From contig NZ_JBAJII010000004.1 of the NCBI RefSeq assembly GCF_036867195.1, positions 40,888 through 104,887 of the forward strand: 64,000 bases of DNA, in the 5' to 3' direction. This stretch comes from Arthrobacter sp. Soc17.1.1.1 (GTDB lineage Bacteria > Actinomycetota > Actinomycetes > Actinomycetales > Micrococcaceae). A model generated the notes under the pieces. It worked only from the letters and a program-made list of their open reading frames with translations. It did not search any database and had not been told where the DNA came from. This document shows positions 8,155 through 16,751 of this stretch, piece after piece. Both the position numbers and the translations under genes were made by a program. The first letter of the stretch is position 1; each line of letters begins with the position of its first letter.

Positions 8155-8595
8155 CTAAGGCACTCGTCTGCCGTCGTAGCCATGTATCAAGCCGAGGCGA
8201 GCGAGCGAAACATAGGGTGCGTACCAGTCGATGGATTGCTCTGATAGCCACGCTGTCAGTTCTTCGAGCGTGGCGAACCAGGGGTCCGGGTCGTGGTCTC
8301 CGGGGCCTGCCAGCGCTTCGTCGGTGATGAAGTAGTCGGTGGCGAAGTCGAAGTCCTTCGGCTCATAGGATCGGTCCAGGTCAGCCTCGCCGTATACGTG
8401 AATGAGAAGGTCGTGGCCGATATAGGGACCGCTCATCACTCTGCCGGCGAACTCACGCCGTCCATCAACGAGTCCTTCCCAGGACGGGCCATAGCCGTAA
8501 TCAGGCATCGGTTGGGCTTCCAGTTCCAGCAGGCGAGCTTTCCGAACGCGCCACTCGCGACTGAGCTTCAGCTTGAGCCCCCACCATTTCCACAT
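8155..8595 (-). CDS. Hypothetical protein, acidic
   Basis: A 146-residue soluble protein with an aromatic N-terminus (MWKWWGLKLKL), a central GRVMSGPYIGHDLLIHVYGE segment and an acidic C-terminal half including FDFATDYFITDEALAG and FATLEELTAWLSEQSIDWY. It is alpha/beta-like in composition, with no signal or membrane segment. I do not recognise a family; SMI1/KNR4-like immunity proteins have a similar acidic character, but no diagnostic motif is present. It converges with the exporter gene. Bases 8596-8868 show no further gene. Confidence 0.5.
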   Translation of the reverse strand: MWKWWGLKLKLSREWRVRKARLLELEAQPMPDYGYGPSWEGLVDGRREFAGRVMSGPYIGHDLLIHVYGEADLDRSYEPKDFDFATDYFITDEALAGPGDHDPDPWFATLEELTAWLSEQSIDWYAPYVSLARLGLIHGYDGRRVP

Positions 8596-8868
8596 CGCTC
8601 AATCATGAGCCATCGCATCACTCCATGATTGAGCACGGAAAAGTCGTACCTGGCTCTTCACGGATGAGGGTGTAGTGGTCGGCGCTCGGTGCGCGTTGCT
8701 GAAGTACGTCGCAACAATCCATAGAGGATCGCGCCCCAGGGCAAATCGGGTGGTGGGGGCCGACTACATGGACTACCTACATTCCAGGGTCGACGACCAC
8801 GCGTAGGACTGAACCCGGCATCTAAGCCGGACACCATGTCCTGTGCAGGTGTATGTCGTGATGTGTTC

Positions 8869-9816
8869 TTAGGCGAGGGCGCGGGCGACGTCGTAGCTGG
8901 CTGATTTGGCGAGGTTGTTGCGTGCCCGGTCGTATCCGCGGGTGGTGCGGGGGTCGGCGTGGCCCATGCTGTCCTGGAGTGCGTGGAGGCTGGTGCCGGT
9001 GTCGAGGGCGATGGTCGCGAAGGTGTGCCGGAGGCTGTGAGGACTGATTCGCCCTTCAATACCGGCCTTCTGTGCCAGGCGCCCGATGGTGCGGAAGGCC
9101 TCGCTGCGCTGCCATGACTTCCCCGTGCTGGTAGTAAATAACGGCTGCCTCACCAGGTAGGCGGTGCCGGGCCCGTGGACGTGGATGAGCTCGGCCCCGC
9201 TGGTCTCGAGGTACTCGTTCACGGCGACGGCGGCCGGCGCGGGGACGGCGACCTTCGCAGCCTTGCCGCCTTTGCGCCGGATGGTCAAAGTCCGATGCCC
9301 GGCGTCGTGCCCGTAGTCGGTGGTGCTCGCGCCTAACGCCTCCCCCACTCTGATTCCAGTGAACAGCAGTAGGGCTACTAGAGCGTGCGATCGCGGGCCG
9401 TCGACACGGGCAACAGCAAGCAACGCCCGTGCCTGATCTCGGGTGAGGCCCTGGGCGGAGCTGTGGTCGGCATCGACGGCCGGCCGGGTGACGGTGGCGA
9501 CCGGGTTCAGGGCTGTCACGCCATCAGCCATCGCATACCGGTAGTAGCTCGACAGGGCGGCGAGGGTTCGGGCGATGGTGGACGGGGCCCCGGTGAGGGT
9601 GTGCCGGTAGCCGTCGACGTGGACCCGGCGGACGGTGAGCAGGTCGAAACCCATGGCGTCCAGCCACGTGCAGTAGTCAACGAGATCTCGGGTGTACGCG
9701 ACGAGTGTGTGGTGGGAGGTCTGTGCGAGTTGCCACGCGGCGATACTACTGGCGTGTCGCTCCCGGTTTGGAACGGGCACGCTGGTATAGGCATCAGTCA
9801 AAACTAGGTCGCTCAT
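8869..9816 (-). CDS. Tyrosine recombinase (phage integrase / XerC-D type)
   Basis: A 315-residue tyrosine recombinase. A SAM-like N-terminal domain (about 20-105, AYTRDLVDYCTWLDAMGF) precedes a catalytic domain with Arg156 (TGIRVGEAL), Lys182 (RRKGGKAAK), His260 and Arg263 (SPHSLRHTFA), His286 (SMGHADPRTT) and Tyr295 (YDRAR), a complete catalytic set. The compact length and SPHSLRHTFAT motif resemble Xer recombinases rather than large phage integrases. The ATG at 9816 is chosen over 9870 because a dif-like palindrome (9823-9848) lies just upstream of it. A role in resolving plasmid dimers or integrating an element at that site is inferred. Confidence 0.85.
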   Translation of the reverse strand: MSDLVLTDAYTSVPVPNRERHASSIAAWQLAQTSHHTLVAYTRDLVDYCTWLDAMGFDLLTVRRVHVDGYRHTLTGAPSTIARTLAALSSYYRYAMADGVTALNPVATVTRPAVDADHSSAQGLTRDQARALLAVARVDGPRSHALVALLLFTGIRVGEALGASTTDYGHDAGHRTLTIRRKGGKAAKVAVPAPAAVAVNEYLETSGAELIHVHGPGTAYLVRQPLFTTSTGKSWQRSEAFRTIGRLAQKAGIEGRISPHSLRHTFATIALDTGTSLHALQDSMGHADPRTTRGYDRARNNLAKSASYDVARALA

Positions 9817-9822
9817 CGTATC

Positions 9823-9848
9823 CACATCATAAGAGACATTATGATGTG
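9823..9848. other. dif-like recombination site
   Basis: CACATCATAA and TTATGATGTG are perfect 10-bp inverted arms separated by the 6-bp spacer GAGACA. The arm-6-arm plan with inner ATAA...TTAT edges matches XerC/XerD dif-type sites. It lies 6 bp upstream of the tyrosine recombinase start codon, so it could serve as crossover site, autoregulatory operator, or both. Confidence 0.6.
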
Positions 9849-10073
9849 TTTCCTGAGCGTCATCTGGCAATCACAGGGAGTTGCTATTTTTGCCCTGAAA
9901 CTCTTGACTGACGTGCTGGTCTCCCTGTAAGGCTCCTCGTAGGTGGAAGAGGTATCGAGGGTATTGGAAATTCATAATCTCGAAATACCTGTGCTTATCC
10001 GGTGCCACCCCTGTCGTCGACTCCGCAACCACGATGCGGAACACCACGTCCCTTCGAGGTAGGTAGTTGTCTC

Positions 10074-10178
10074 ATGTCCACGCTCCTCGACATCTTCGGG
10101 ACTGTGGGTTTTACGGTGTTTCTGGCCCGAGGCTTCGCGCGCGAACGTAGCAAGAAAGGCGCCGTCGTGACGACATAG
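10074..10178 (+). CDS. Possible 34-residue membrane peptide
   Basis: A short frame starting MSTLLDIFGTVGFTVFLA, one hydrophobic segment followed by a basic tail (RGFARERSKKG). GAGGTAGG lies about 10 bp upstream. Nothing is known of its function, and the support is weak. Bases 9849-10073 show no other candidate gene. Confidence 0.25.
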   Translation: MSTLLDIFGTVGFTVFLARGFARERSKKGAVVTT

Positions 10179-10229
10179 GATCTTGTGAGTCCATTAGAAA
10201 TCGAACGAGGATCGGTCGGCGGAGGCGGC

Positions 10230-10597
10230 CGCTGCGGCTGAGCTCGTGCTCATGGCCAACGAACAGGGCTTGGCGCTAACCGGCCCTGACGCGCTGCTGG
10301 AACTGTCGACGAAGAATGTGCTCGAGACAGCGCTGAACAACGAACGCACCGCGCCCGCTCGGGCGCAACAAGCATCGCCCTGACCCCGACCGCACATCGG
10401 GCAACGTCCGTCACGGGACGCGTCCGAAGACCGTGTTAACGGAAAGCGACCGCGGAAGTCACGATCGAAGTCCTGTGGAATCGCGACGGGTCTTTCGAAC
10501 TCCAGATCGTGAAGAGACGACAACACCGCCTGAACTGGGTCGAGGAAGCTGTGTTGTCGTTGCACGCCAACGGTCTCACAACAGGTGAGCTCAGGGT
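10230..10597 (+). pseudogene. IS256-family transposase remnant
   Basis: Translated piecewise, the region resembles the N-terminal third of an IS256-type transposase: LLELSTKNVLETALNNE, then after a frameshift RPKTVLTESDR, EVTIEVLWNRDGSFELQIVK, RRQHRLNWVEEAVLSLHANG and LTTGEL. These match the conserved LTK-x-VLE-x-ALE, V-x-IEVPRDRDGSFEP and GLTTGEI blocks of the copy at 25262-26552. It has several frameshifts, no start codon and no C-terminal two-thirds, so it is a dead fragment. Bases 10598-10708 hold no gene. Confidence 0.8.
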
Positions 10598-10708
10598 CAA
10601 GTCCTTGATGTTCATCATGTTGGGTTTTTCGGGCCCCGTACAGGCGCTAGGCTGATCGGACCGAGGGTCTAGAAACGGGCCGTGGTCACCATCTCCTTAA
10701 GGTCACCC

Positions 10709-11410
10709 ATGAGCATCCCGTTGACAGACGAACCATCCAGCATTGTCGACTTGATTACTGCTAGGCCGACAGTAAACGACTCAGCCTCAACCGGTCCGCC
10801 CCCACCCAATGCGGTGCAGGAGAAATCCGGGCAGGCAGCGGCTGACCTGAACGGCACCTGGGGCGTTGAGCGCCTTTTCCCATGGGAAGAGATACACGCA
10901 CTTCCAACCAGGCAGCTACGACTTCTCTGCAATAAAACTTTCAAGGCCATGGACACTGATTTACCACCGGCTGAAGCCTTCGATCAGTACGCGGCCCTCA
11001 TTGAGGAAATCAAAGAGCGCGAAAAAGCAGAAGAGAACTCGAGTGAAGGTGGGAAAAGGTATCGCAGAGAGGAGCGGGTCGCCTTTCGCGACAACGCAAT
11101 AGCGCAGCGCTACGAACTATTCGTAGACGGTGATGTTGCCGGGTATGTGAAGTATCAGATGCACGGCGGTCAGGTCGTCCTGCTCGAAACGGTCATCACG
11201 ACCGAGTTTTCTTTTCCCGAGAGTGGCATTGAGGAAACCCTGCTCCGCCGGACATTCCTCAATGCCCATCAGCGCAGGCTCGCAATGAGAACCCGCTGTA
11301 GCAGGGCGCACACCTTCCTCACCGAGTACCCCCAGTACCGGTCCCTGGTACCAGCGACAGCACAACGTGCAGTGACCCGCATCAACCGGGCAGCTTCCTG
11401 GAACACGTGA
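10709..11410 (+). CDS. GNAT-like acetyltransferase-fold protein
   Basis: A 233-residue protein. The C-terminal half (about 120-225) reads AQRYELFVDGDVAGYVKYQ, then VVLLETVITTEF, then EETLLRRTFLNAHQRRLAMRTRCSRAHTFLTEYPQYRSLVP, which follows the compact NATD1/YjdJ-type GNAT fold. The acetyl-CoA loop R-G-x-G-x-G/A expected before LLRRTF is replaced by SFPESGIEE, so catalytic function is doubtful. The N-terminal 110 residues are unrecognised and include a long charged helix (FDQYAALIEEIKEREKAEE). AAGG upstream of ATG 10709 decides the start; a GTG at 10682 is the alternative. Confidence 0.6.
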   Translation: MSIPLTDEPSSIVDLITARPTVNDSASTGPPPPNAVQEKSGQAAADLNGTWGVERLFPWEEIHALPTRQLRLLCNKTFKAMDTDLPPAEAFDQYAALIEEIKEREKAEENSSEGGKRYRREERVAFRDNAIAQRYELFVDGDVAGYVKYQMHGGQVVLLETVITTEFSFPESGIEETLLRRTFLNAHQRRLAMRTRCSRAHTFLTEYPQYRSLVPATAQRAVTRINRAASWNT

Positions 11411-11642
11411 CACTTCTCAACACCACAGGCCTCCGAGTACAACAGCAGCGCCGGAATGGGGTGAGAGGTCACCGGTACCATGTCCGCCGGTGAGCAAAAT
11501 CGTGTACATCCGACGTCGTCCACGTGGCGTCGCTAAACCCCCGATCGTTGATCAGTAATACGCCATAGGTTTTACTGAGCGGAAATAGGCGGCATCATAA
11601 CCGTCAAAAGTAAACACCGTTCTCGTTGTTGAAAGGTATTCA

Positions 11643-12071
11643 GTGAACCACCTAAAGTACATTCTAACCACGTTTGATGAGGTAGCTGATTACGCTCCAG
11701 ATCGGGAGCCGACCGTTGCCGACGACGAGTCTGCATATTTAGCGATGGTTGATGGGCAGTCAGGCGCCGCCGCTGAGGGTTCGGCGGTATATCGGGACCT
11801 TTTGCGCGCTGTTGTCGGCATGACATATTCCGTCGACGCCGACCCGAAGGGCGGGCCGGACCTTTTCAAGGTTCTACCGGCGGACGCAATACGAGTCATC
11901 TCCGTTTTCCGGCTGCTAGGCGCCGTGGACCAGATTACTGTCACACTGCCTGAAAGGTACTGGGAAATCATCGAGGAACACGCAAGTAGCATCGAGAATC
12001 AGATGCACGCGGCTGAAACAATTCGCTGGGCTGAAATTTCTGGCGGGGTCCTGCGTAGACCCGCCAACTAA
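11643..12071 (+). CDS. Hypothetical protein
   Basis: A 142-residue soluble protein starting from GTG (VNHLKYILTTFDEVADY), with GAAAGG 6 bp upstream. It has a helical middle (YRDLLRAVVGMTYSVD) and a C-terminal alpha region (LPERYWEIIEEHASSIENQMHAAETIRWAE). No family is recognised. It follows the GNAT-like gene in the same direction after a 232-bp gap that holds no gene. AT-richer codon use than the flanks suggests recent acquisition. Confidence 0.5.
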   Translation: MNHLKYILTTFDEVADYAPDREPTVADDESAYLAMVDGQSGAAAEGSAVYRDLLRAVVGMTYSVDADPKGGPDLFKVLPADAIRVISVFRLLGAVDQITVTLPERYWEIIEEHASSIENQMHAAETIRWAEISGGVLRRPAN

Positions 12072-12114
12072 CTGTTTTACGTCGTGACGTTTCCAAGCTC
12101 CGTCAGTTTTATAG

Positions 12115-12579
12115 CTAATGGGTGGTGTCGTTGATGAGCCACCATATGTTGTCTAAGGTATATCCGCGCCGCTGGGTTCGGCTGGCGGTATGTGCCTGGT
12201 CGGCTCGGTGGGCGACACCGCGGTAGGCCCAGTCCTCTATGGTGGCCTGACTGTCGGCGTAGCGGGTCCAGAGTTCGTCGCACATGTTGCGGGGGAGCCG
12301 AATAATGGCCCCATATGGGCCGCGGAAGTCGTCCTCGGGTCCTTCGAAACAGACGGTGAGGTAGCCGTATCCGGCCTGGACGAACTCCAGGCGTAGTCCG
12401 CTCATCCGAGGACACTTCGCGAATGCAGCTTCCGTGGCCTGAACATACTCCTCAGGCCCCGGACCAGGCATTACATCGGGCTCCAGATCGGGCCCTGGAC
12501 CGGGCTTTGGTTCTGGCTGTCGTTCTGGTTTTGGTCCAGGTTCTGAATCGGGGTCGTTTCGGGGTTCTGGTTCTTTCAT
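12115..12579 (-). CDS. Hypothetical protein with Pro-Glu/Gly repeat N-terminus
   Basis: A 154-residue protein starting MKEPEPRNDPDSEPGPKPER. Residues 1-45 are a low-complexity E/P/G/D repeat, probably disordered. The rest is a small globular domain with MSGLRLEFVQAGYGYLTVCFEG and GAIIRLPRNMCDELWTRYADSQATIEDWAYRGVAHR. The family is unknown. A longer frame to 12759 exists, but its extra segment looks non-coding. It converges with the gene ending at 12071. Confidence 0.5.
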   Translation of the reverse strand: MKEPEPRNDPDSEPGPKPERQPEPKPGPGPDLEPDVMPGPGPEEYVQATEAAFAKCPRMSGLRLEFVQAGYGYLTVCFEGPEDDFRGPYGAIIRLPRNMCDELWTRYADSQATIEDWAYRGVAHRADQAHTASRTQRRGYTLDNIWWLINDTTH

Positions 12580-12773
12580 ACGAATCAGTGTCGCTCGGCG
12601 CTCGGTCCGGCACGGAAACCGACTCGGGAGTTGCTTTTGCGGGCAGGCAGTCACTCCAGGAGGAGAGCCGCTCGCATCCGCCGTGCCAGGCTTCGTGTTC
12701 GCGGCCCTCACATTTGTAATCCACGGGAGCTGGCGTAGTTCAGGCACAATCGGTGACAAACCATAATGGGTGA

Positions 12774-13079
12774 ATGGGGATGGATCAGATGCACCGCGTG
12801 ATAGGGGAACTACGATCAGAATTACCGGGGTTGTCGGAATGGTGGGGGTCGCACCGGACCGCCGTCCCGGCGTTGGCTGCGCTGCTGGTGATCGTCGTGA
12901 TCGGGATTGTTGGTGTTTTCGGCGGGCTCAGATACTTGCAGGATACTTCCTCGCCAACGGCGATCCTGGGCGGTCTTTATCTGATGCTGGCGGTGATCGG
13001 CGTGAGCGTCGTGGTCGCCGTCGTCGCGGTGAACCATCTCATCGAGCACTTCGCGCGGTCCAAGGAACCCTTGGATTGA
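12774..13079 (+). CDS. Two-helix membrane protein
   Basis: A 101-residue protein. An amphipathic N-terminus (MHRVIGELRSELPGLSEWW) precedes hydrophobic segments at about residues 30-51 and 67-87, with a short charged tail. No family is recognised. ATGs at 12774 and 12780 are both possible; AATGGGTG lies just upstream. It opens a stretch of envelope and stress-type genes extending to about 25 kb. Confidence 0.55.
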   Translation: MGMDQMHRVIGELRSELPGLSEWWGSHRTAVPALAALLVIVVIGIVGVFGGLRYLQDTSSPTAILGGLYLMLAVIGVSVVVAVVAVNHLIEHFARSKEPLD

Positions 13080-13361
13080 CCCTGCGCGGGCGCGCCGGCA
13101 CGGGCGCAAGGGACGTCGCCCCGTCGTGGTGATGCAGCAAACGGGGGCCGACCCCGGCAGGGTCTGCCTGGCTGGGTCTGCCTGGCTGGGCCGGTTGACG
13201 AGGCTAGCCTGCCGGGGCCGGCTTGCGGAGTCGTATGAGGTGCGGGCCTGAAGAAATTCGTCCGAGAAGCGCGCAGGTCAGCTTGTGTGTAGGTGAGCTT
13301 GTTGATGGGGTTGGCAGGAAGGTGGTTCGGTGGGGGTTGGTAAGCTGTAGGTTCTGTCGAG
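13080..13361. other. Intergenic region with short direct repeat
   Basis: No gene is seen. A 14-bp unit GGGTCTGCCTGGCT is repeated directly at 13160-13173 and 13174-13187. A GC-rich imperfect inverted repeat with AGGCTAGCCT follows at about 13200 and may end transcription of the upstream gene. Confidence 0.5.
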
Positions 13362-14222
13362 ATGAGGTCAAGTAGCCGGCCCGCTCCTAGCTTTCTTTCC
13401 TTGATCGGCGCCCTTTGTATGTCTTATCCCACGTTTCCGCGCCCTTGTCCTGATCCTGCCGCCGCCGGCACTTCGCAGGGATCCTCCGGAGGGCGCGGTA
13501 CTCAGCCCTGGGACGCGGCGCCCTGGGCAGGGTCGGCGCTATCAGCTGGGACGCCGGATCCTGCAGAGGGCTCAGAGTTTCGCGTGGTTCCGGTACTCGA
13601 TCACGGCGCTGCTGGGGGGCTCAGACCCCGCTTGGATCAGGTAGGCGTTTTCACGTATCGGGGCGACACGGCGGCGCTGACCTGGGATGAAGGGATGTAC
13701 GCGATCCACGGGTATGAGCCCGGTGATATCGTGCCGGCCCTCGAGGTCGGGTTCGCGCACGTAGAGCCCGCCTCCCGAGATGAGGCCCGATCTTATTGGG
13801 GTGAAACCCTGACTGCCGGCATTCCTGCCGCGTGGTACTACACGCTGATCAATGCCCGCGCCCGGCCCCGCCGGGTCCTGGCGGTCGTCGACCCGCTCAT
13901 CGAGGACGGTGTCGTGCGCGGAGTGCGGGGATTCCTGATTGATATCACCGTTTCCGTGCGGGATGAGATAACTTCAGTGGCGAATACTGCCGTGGCTCGT
14001 TCCGCCGCCAAACGCGCGGTCATCGAGCAGGCCAAGGGGGTGCTGCTGGTCACACAGGGTCTGGGCGCGGAGGAAGCCTTCGCCCGCCTGAACCAGTACA
14101 GCCAGCGCGTCAACCGGAAAGTCGCCCTGCTTGCCCAGGACATCCTCGATGCCACAGCAGATCCCCAGATCCTGAGAACCCTCACCCGATCAATCTGCGC
14201 AGCCACAGCAACTAACCAGTGA
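13362..14222 (+). CDS. PAS and ANTAR domain protein (RNA-binding antiterminator type)
   Basis: A 286-residue protein. The N-terminal about 85 residues are low-complexity. A PAS_3-like sensor follows: FTYRGDTAALTWDEGMYAIHGYEPGDIVPALE and the VRGVRGFLIDIT strand (about 90-195). The C-terminal ANTAR domain reads RSAAKRAVIEQAKGVLLVTQGLGAEEAFARLNQYSQRVNRKVALLAQDIL (about 210-262). ANTAR proteins bind dual hairpin RNAs and suppress terminators; coupling to PAS implies a redox or ligand signal. A close relative is encoded at 27381-28055. No Shine-Dalgarno is seen for either 13362 or the ATG at 13419. Confidence 0.8.
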   Translation: MRSSSRPAPSFLSLIGALCMSYPTFPRPCPDPAAAGTSQGSSGGRGTQPWDAAPWAGSALSAGTPDPAEGSEFRVVPVLDHGAAGGLRPRLDQVGVFTYRGDTAALTWDEGMYAIHGYEPGDIVPALEVGFAHVEPASRDEARSYWGETLTAGIPAAWYYTLINARARPRRVLAVVDPLIEDGVVRGVRGFLIDITVSVRDEITSVANTAVARSAAKRAVIEQAKGVLLVTQGLGAEEAFARLNQYSQRVNRKVALLAQDILDATADPQILRTLTRSICAATATNQ

Positions 14223-14304
14223 ACCCGCAACCACCCAATAGCACGCCAATATCAGGTGGAGGACAGGCGGGGCGTGGACTGTAGGCGGAACATCGACAGT
14301 GTCA

Positions 14305-14337
14305 GCGGAGTGTCGGCGGAGTGTCGGCGGAGTGTCG
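14305..14337. repeat. 11-bp tandem repeat, three copies
   Basis: The unit GCGGAGTGTCG is repeated three times without gaps, in the 407-bp gene-free gap 14223-14629. The function is unknown and it may be a simple slippage product. Confidence 0.6.
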
Positions 14338-14417
14338 GCGGGGAGACGGGCGAAAGGATGCGCCCCCCCTATTTCTGGCAGCTTCCCCACCATCGAAGCC
14401 GTATCTATGGTCAACTA

Positions 14418-14431
14418 GTAAGTGCACTTAC
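14418..14431. promoter_or_regulatory. Perfect 14-bp palindrome, candidate operator
   Basis: GTAAGTGCACTTAC is fully self-complementary. Related imperfect inverted repeats occur upstream of several genes between 16.5 and 20.7 kb. A MarR-family regulator is encoded next to it, convergently, at 14630-15217. Confidence 0.4.
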
Positions 14432-14629
14432 CGTTCCGGTCAAGAAGTCGGCCGGAGTGAGTGCCCCGATGGTGTCCGGGCCTGCTGTGAGAGTGCCCGG
14501 GCACCTTCGCGGGATCGGTCATCATGGCATCGGCTCGGCTCGGAGCCAATCGGTTCAGTGCAGCTCGGCTTGTTGCGCCGATTGTTCCGAACCTAGAGGC
14601 TTTGGAGCATTAGCTGGCTTGGGTTAGGG

Positions 14630-15217
14630 TCAGGGTGCTCGCGTCCCGTCATGAGCGGTGCCGCTCATATCGCCTTCAGATGAGGTGATCAGGGTAAGTA
14701 GGAAGGGCCGGAGGGCCTCCAGTGCTGTCCGTAACGGATCCGTGTGGAGCAGAACCGTGTCATCGACATCCTCATTTGTGCCGCTCGCTCGCCTCTGTTC
14801 ACGTTCCTCGCGATCCCGGTGGCCGGCGCGACCGTTGCACCCCAGAAGGTGCGCCCGCGCCGGTAGGCGGCCATCATTAGGATGCCTCTGATCTGTCTTC
14901 GCCATTAGTTGGCGGGCGGCGGCAAGAGTTGAGCGCCCCTGGTCGGTGATGGTCACGGTGAGGTAGTTGCGGTGCCCGCTGGGTCGGCGTGTCACCCACC
15001 CCTGGTGTTCGAATCGGCTCAGTAAATGCCCGATGGTCTGCGGGCGCAAGTAGAGCAGCTGGGCCAGGCGAGCTTGGTCCATCGCCCCAATGCACTCCAG
15101 GTCTTCTAGTGCGTACAGGCCCGTCGGGGTCAACCCAATACCCCGCAGGGCAGCGGTGTCGCTGATGCTGAACTTCCGTGCCGCAATTACTAAGAGGTAA
15201 CTTGTCTCCAGTGTCAT
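14630..15217 (-). CDS. MarR-family transcriptional regulator with extended C-terminus
   Basis: A 195-residue protein starting MTLETSYLLVIAARKFS. LTPTGLYALEDLECIGAMDQARLAQLLYLRPQTIGHLLSRFEHQGWVTRR then SGHRNYLTVTITDQGRSTLAA is a winged helix-turn-helix of the MarR type (about residues 27-100). The last 95 residues, rich in Arg and Glu and ending with a helical LRTALEALRPFLLTLITS, exceed the usual family length; the insert may be linker-like. A start at 15274 is possible but adds an unrelated-looking segment. It is a candidate regulator for the palindromes around this cluster. Its own upstream region 15218-15566 contains no gene. Confidence 0.7.
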   Translation of the reverse strand: MTLETSYLLVIAARKFSISDTAALRGIGLTPTGLYALEDLECIGAMDQARLAQLLYLRPQTIGHLLSRFEHQGWVTRRPSGHRNYLTVTITDQGRSTLAAARQLMAKTDQRHPNDGRLPARAHLLGCNGRAGHRDREEREQRRASGTNEDVDDTVLLHTDPLRTALEALRPFLLTLITSSEGDMSGTAHDGTRAP

Positions 15218-15566
15218 CATGATCCGTACACCGATCCTCTGTGAATCACCGGCCGTCGCGCCACTGAGCACCATACTGCGAACAAGTGACCGTACCGCCC
15301 GAGGATGACTGACCCATGTGGCTGACCCGCGGATGGCTGGATCGCAAATGGTTGGACTAGGGATGGTTGGACTACGGACACGGGTTTTCCATCCTCCTGC
15401 CTGGCAGGTGCCTGGCTGACAGATACTCAGATAGCGGTGCGGGCTTGGTTTGTGGCCGATCCTGCCTCTGCTCAGCGGAAGTGGTCATCAAAGACCGCGC
15501 GCATTACGGGCTATGCCGCGAGTCAAGACTCGTGCCCGACCTGACGGGCCGCACCGGGTAGGAAGG

Positions 15567-15600
15567 GTGCGGGCAGGACACGGAAGTGCCCTGCCCGCAC
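15567..15600 (-). terminator. Hairpin terminator of the MscS-like gene
   Basis: GTGCGGGCAGG and CCTGCCCGCAC form perfect 11-bp arms around a 12-bp loop, 38 bp past the leftward stop at 15638. A direct repeat of GCGGTAGTTCAAAT (two copies) follows at about 15615-15645. Confidence 0.6.
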
Positions 15601-15637
15601 CGCATGCGCAGTATCGCGGTAGTTCAAATGCGGTAGT

Positions 15638-16447
15638 TCAAATGCGGTGGGCGCCGTCGGGGCCGCCTGAGGCGCGTCGGTTTACTTGATCCATCTGGTT
15701 CGTCTGGGTTGTTTGGTTCGTCTTATTTTTGGTCTGCTGGGCTTTGGCTTTGAGCTGCTGACCGGCCGAGGGTGCGGCGTCGGCCTGCGCCTTGATTTTC
15801 GGTGCTTCTTCCTCAGCTTTGCCCAGGTAGCCTTCCCACCGCTTGGACATCGGACCAACAAGCCCACCACCAACACCGACGACGATCACGCCGACGATGG
15901 CTGCGAGGACCGCGATAAGGATGGGGGTGGTCACCGTGGTGGCAATTTCGACCTGGTTCAGGGCGGCGATGCTGCCGATGCCGAGGATGAAGACACTCGC
16001 GATATTCGCCAGGATCCTGCCGTAAGACAGCCCACCGAGCGCGTTCTGGATGAGGGACTTCACGGCCGCGGCGATGGCCGCTGCAATGACGACGATGACG
16101 ATCGCGACGATGACCTTGGGCAGGAACGCGATGATCCCCGCGAGAAGGTCACTGACCGGGTTGGGGCCGAACACGCCGAAGGCGAACTGCAGGACGAACA
16201 GGACCAGGAAGTAGTAAACGATTTTCGAGACGATGTCGCTGGCATCAAGTGTGGACTGCGCGAGGGCTTTCTTCACGCCGCCGCGCTCGACCGCACGGTC
16301 GAACCCGACCTTCTCCAGAAGCTTGTCCAGGGCCTTCGCGACCACCTTCGCGATGATCAGCCCGACGACGAGGATGACCAGGAACAGGACGAGCTTCGGC
16401 ACGAACTCCACCACGGTTGCCAAACCGGTTCTGAGTGTTTCTTCCAT
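15638..16447 (-). CDS. Mechanosensitive-channel-like membrane protein (TM_helix type)
   Basis: A 269-residue integral membrane protein starting MEETLRTGLATVVEFVPKLV, with AAGGAG 8 bp before the ATG. An N-terminal helix (LFLVILVVGLIIAKVVAKAL) is followed by KVGFDRAVERGGVKKAL, then four or five more helices, the pattern of small MscS-related proteins with conserved TM_helix repeats. The beta domain of true MscS is missing; instead the C-terminus (about 205-269) is a charged, Gln/Lys/Thr-rich cytoplasmic tail. Its likely role is an osmotic-stress membrane protein. Upstream, 16528-16575 contains TAAGT-N8-ACTTA and CTTAG-N5-CTAAG inverted repeats. Confidence 0.75.
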   Translation of the reverse strand: MEETLRTGLATVVEFVPKLVLFLVILVVGLIIAKVVAKALDKLLEKVGFDRAVERGGVKKALAQSTLDASDIVSKIVYYFLVLFVLQFAFGVFGPNPVSDLLAGIIAFLPKVIVAIVIVVIAAAIAAAVKSLIQNALGGLSYGRILANIASVFILGIGSIAALNQVEIATTVTTPILIAVLAAIVGVIVVGVGGGLVGPMSKRWEGYLGKAEEEAPKIKAQADAAPSAGQQLKAKAQQTKNKTNQTTQTNQMDQVNRRASGGPDGAHRI

Positions 16448-16751
16448 GAGTGCTCCTTCAAACAGGTGGGTGCTAGGGGACGTGGCGTGTGAGACCGCTG
16501 CACAGTAGATCACCAGCCAGCAGATTACTGGGCATCGTGACAAGCTAAGTGCAAGGCTACTTATTATCAGCCTGCTTAGATAGTCTAAGGAGGCGCAGCA
16601 CGGCCCATAGGCTCGTTCCGGTTAGCAGGCAGGACTGGCGGGCAAGACCAGCAGCCAGGGTTGGCATGTGGGATTGTATGAATGGTCCTCAGCCTGATTG
16701 GTGTCGTGCCCCGGCGCCTTCGCTCAATCATTTTCGACAAGGGAGCTTTAC
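16448..16751. promoter_or_regulatory. Divergent promoter region with inverted repeats
   Basis: A gene-free region of 304 bp between the leftward MscS-like gene and the rightward PRC-barrel gene. It contains TAAGT-N8-ACTTA near 16535-16552 and CTTAG-N5-CTAAG near 16565-16580, candidate operators for a MarR-type dimer. No clear -35/-10 pair can be assigned by eye. Confidence 0.35.

Noticed and set aside
15686..16492. Long open frame opposite the MscS-like gene
   Set aside because: Composition is dominated by Asp/Arg repeats that mirror the hydrophobic codons of the real gene on the other strand.
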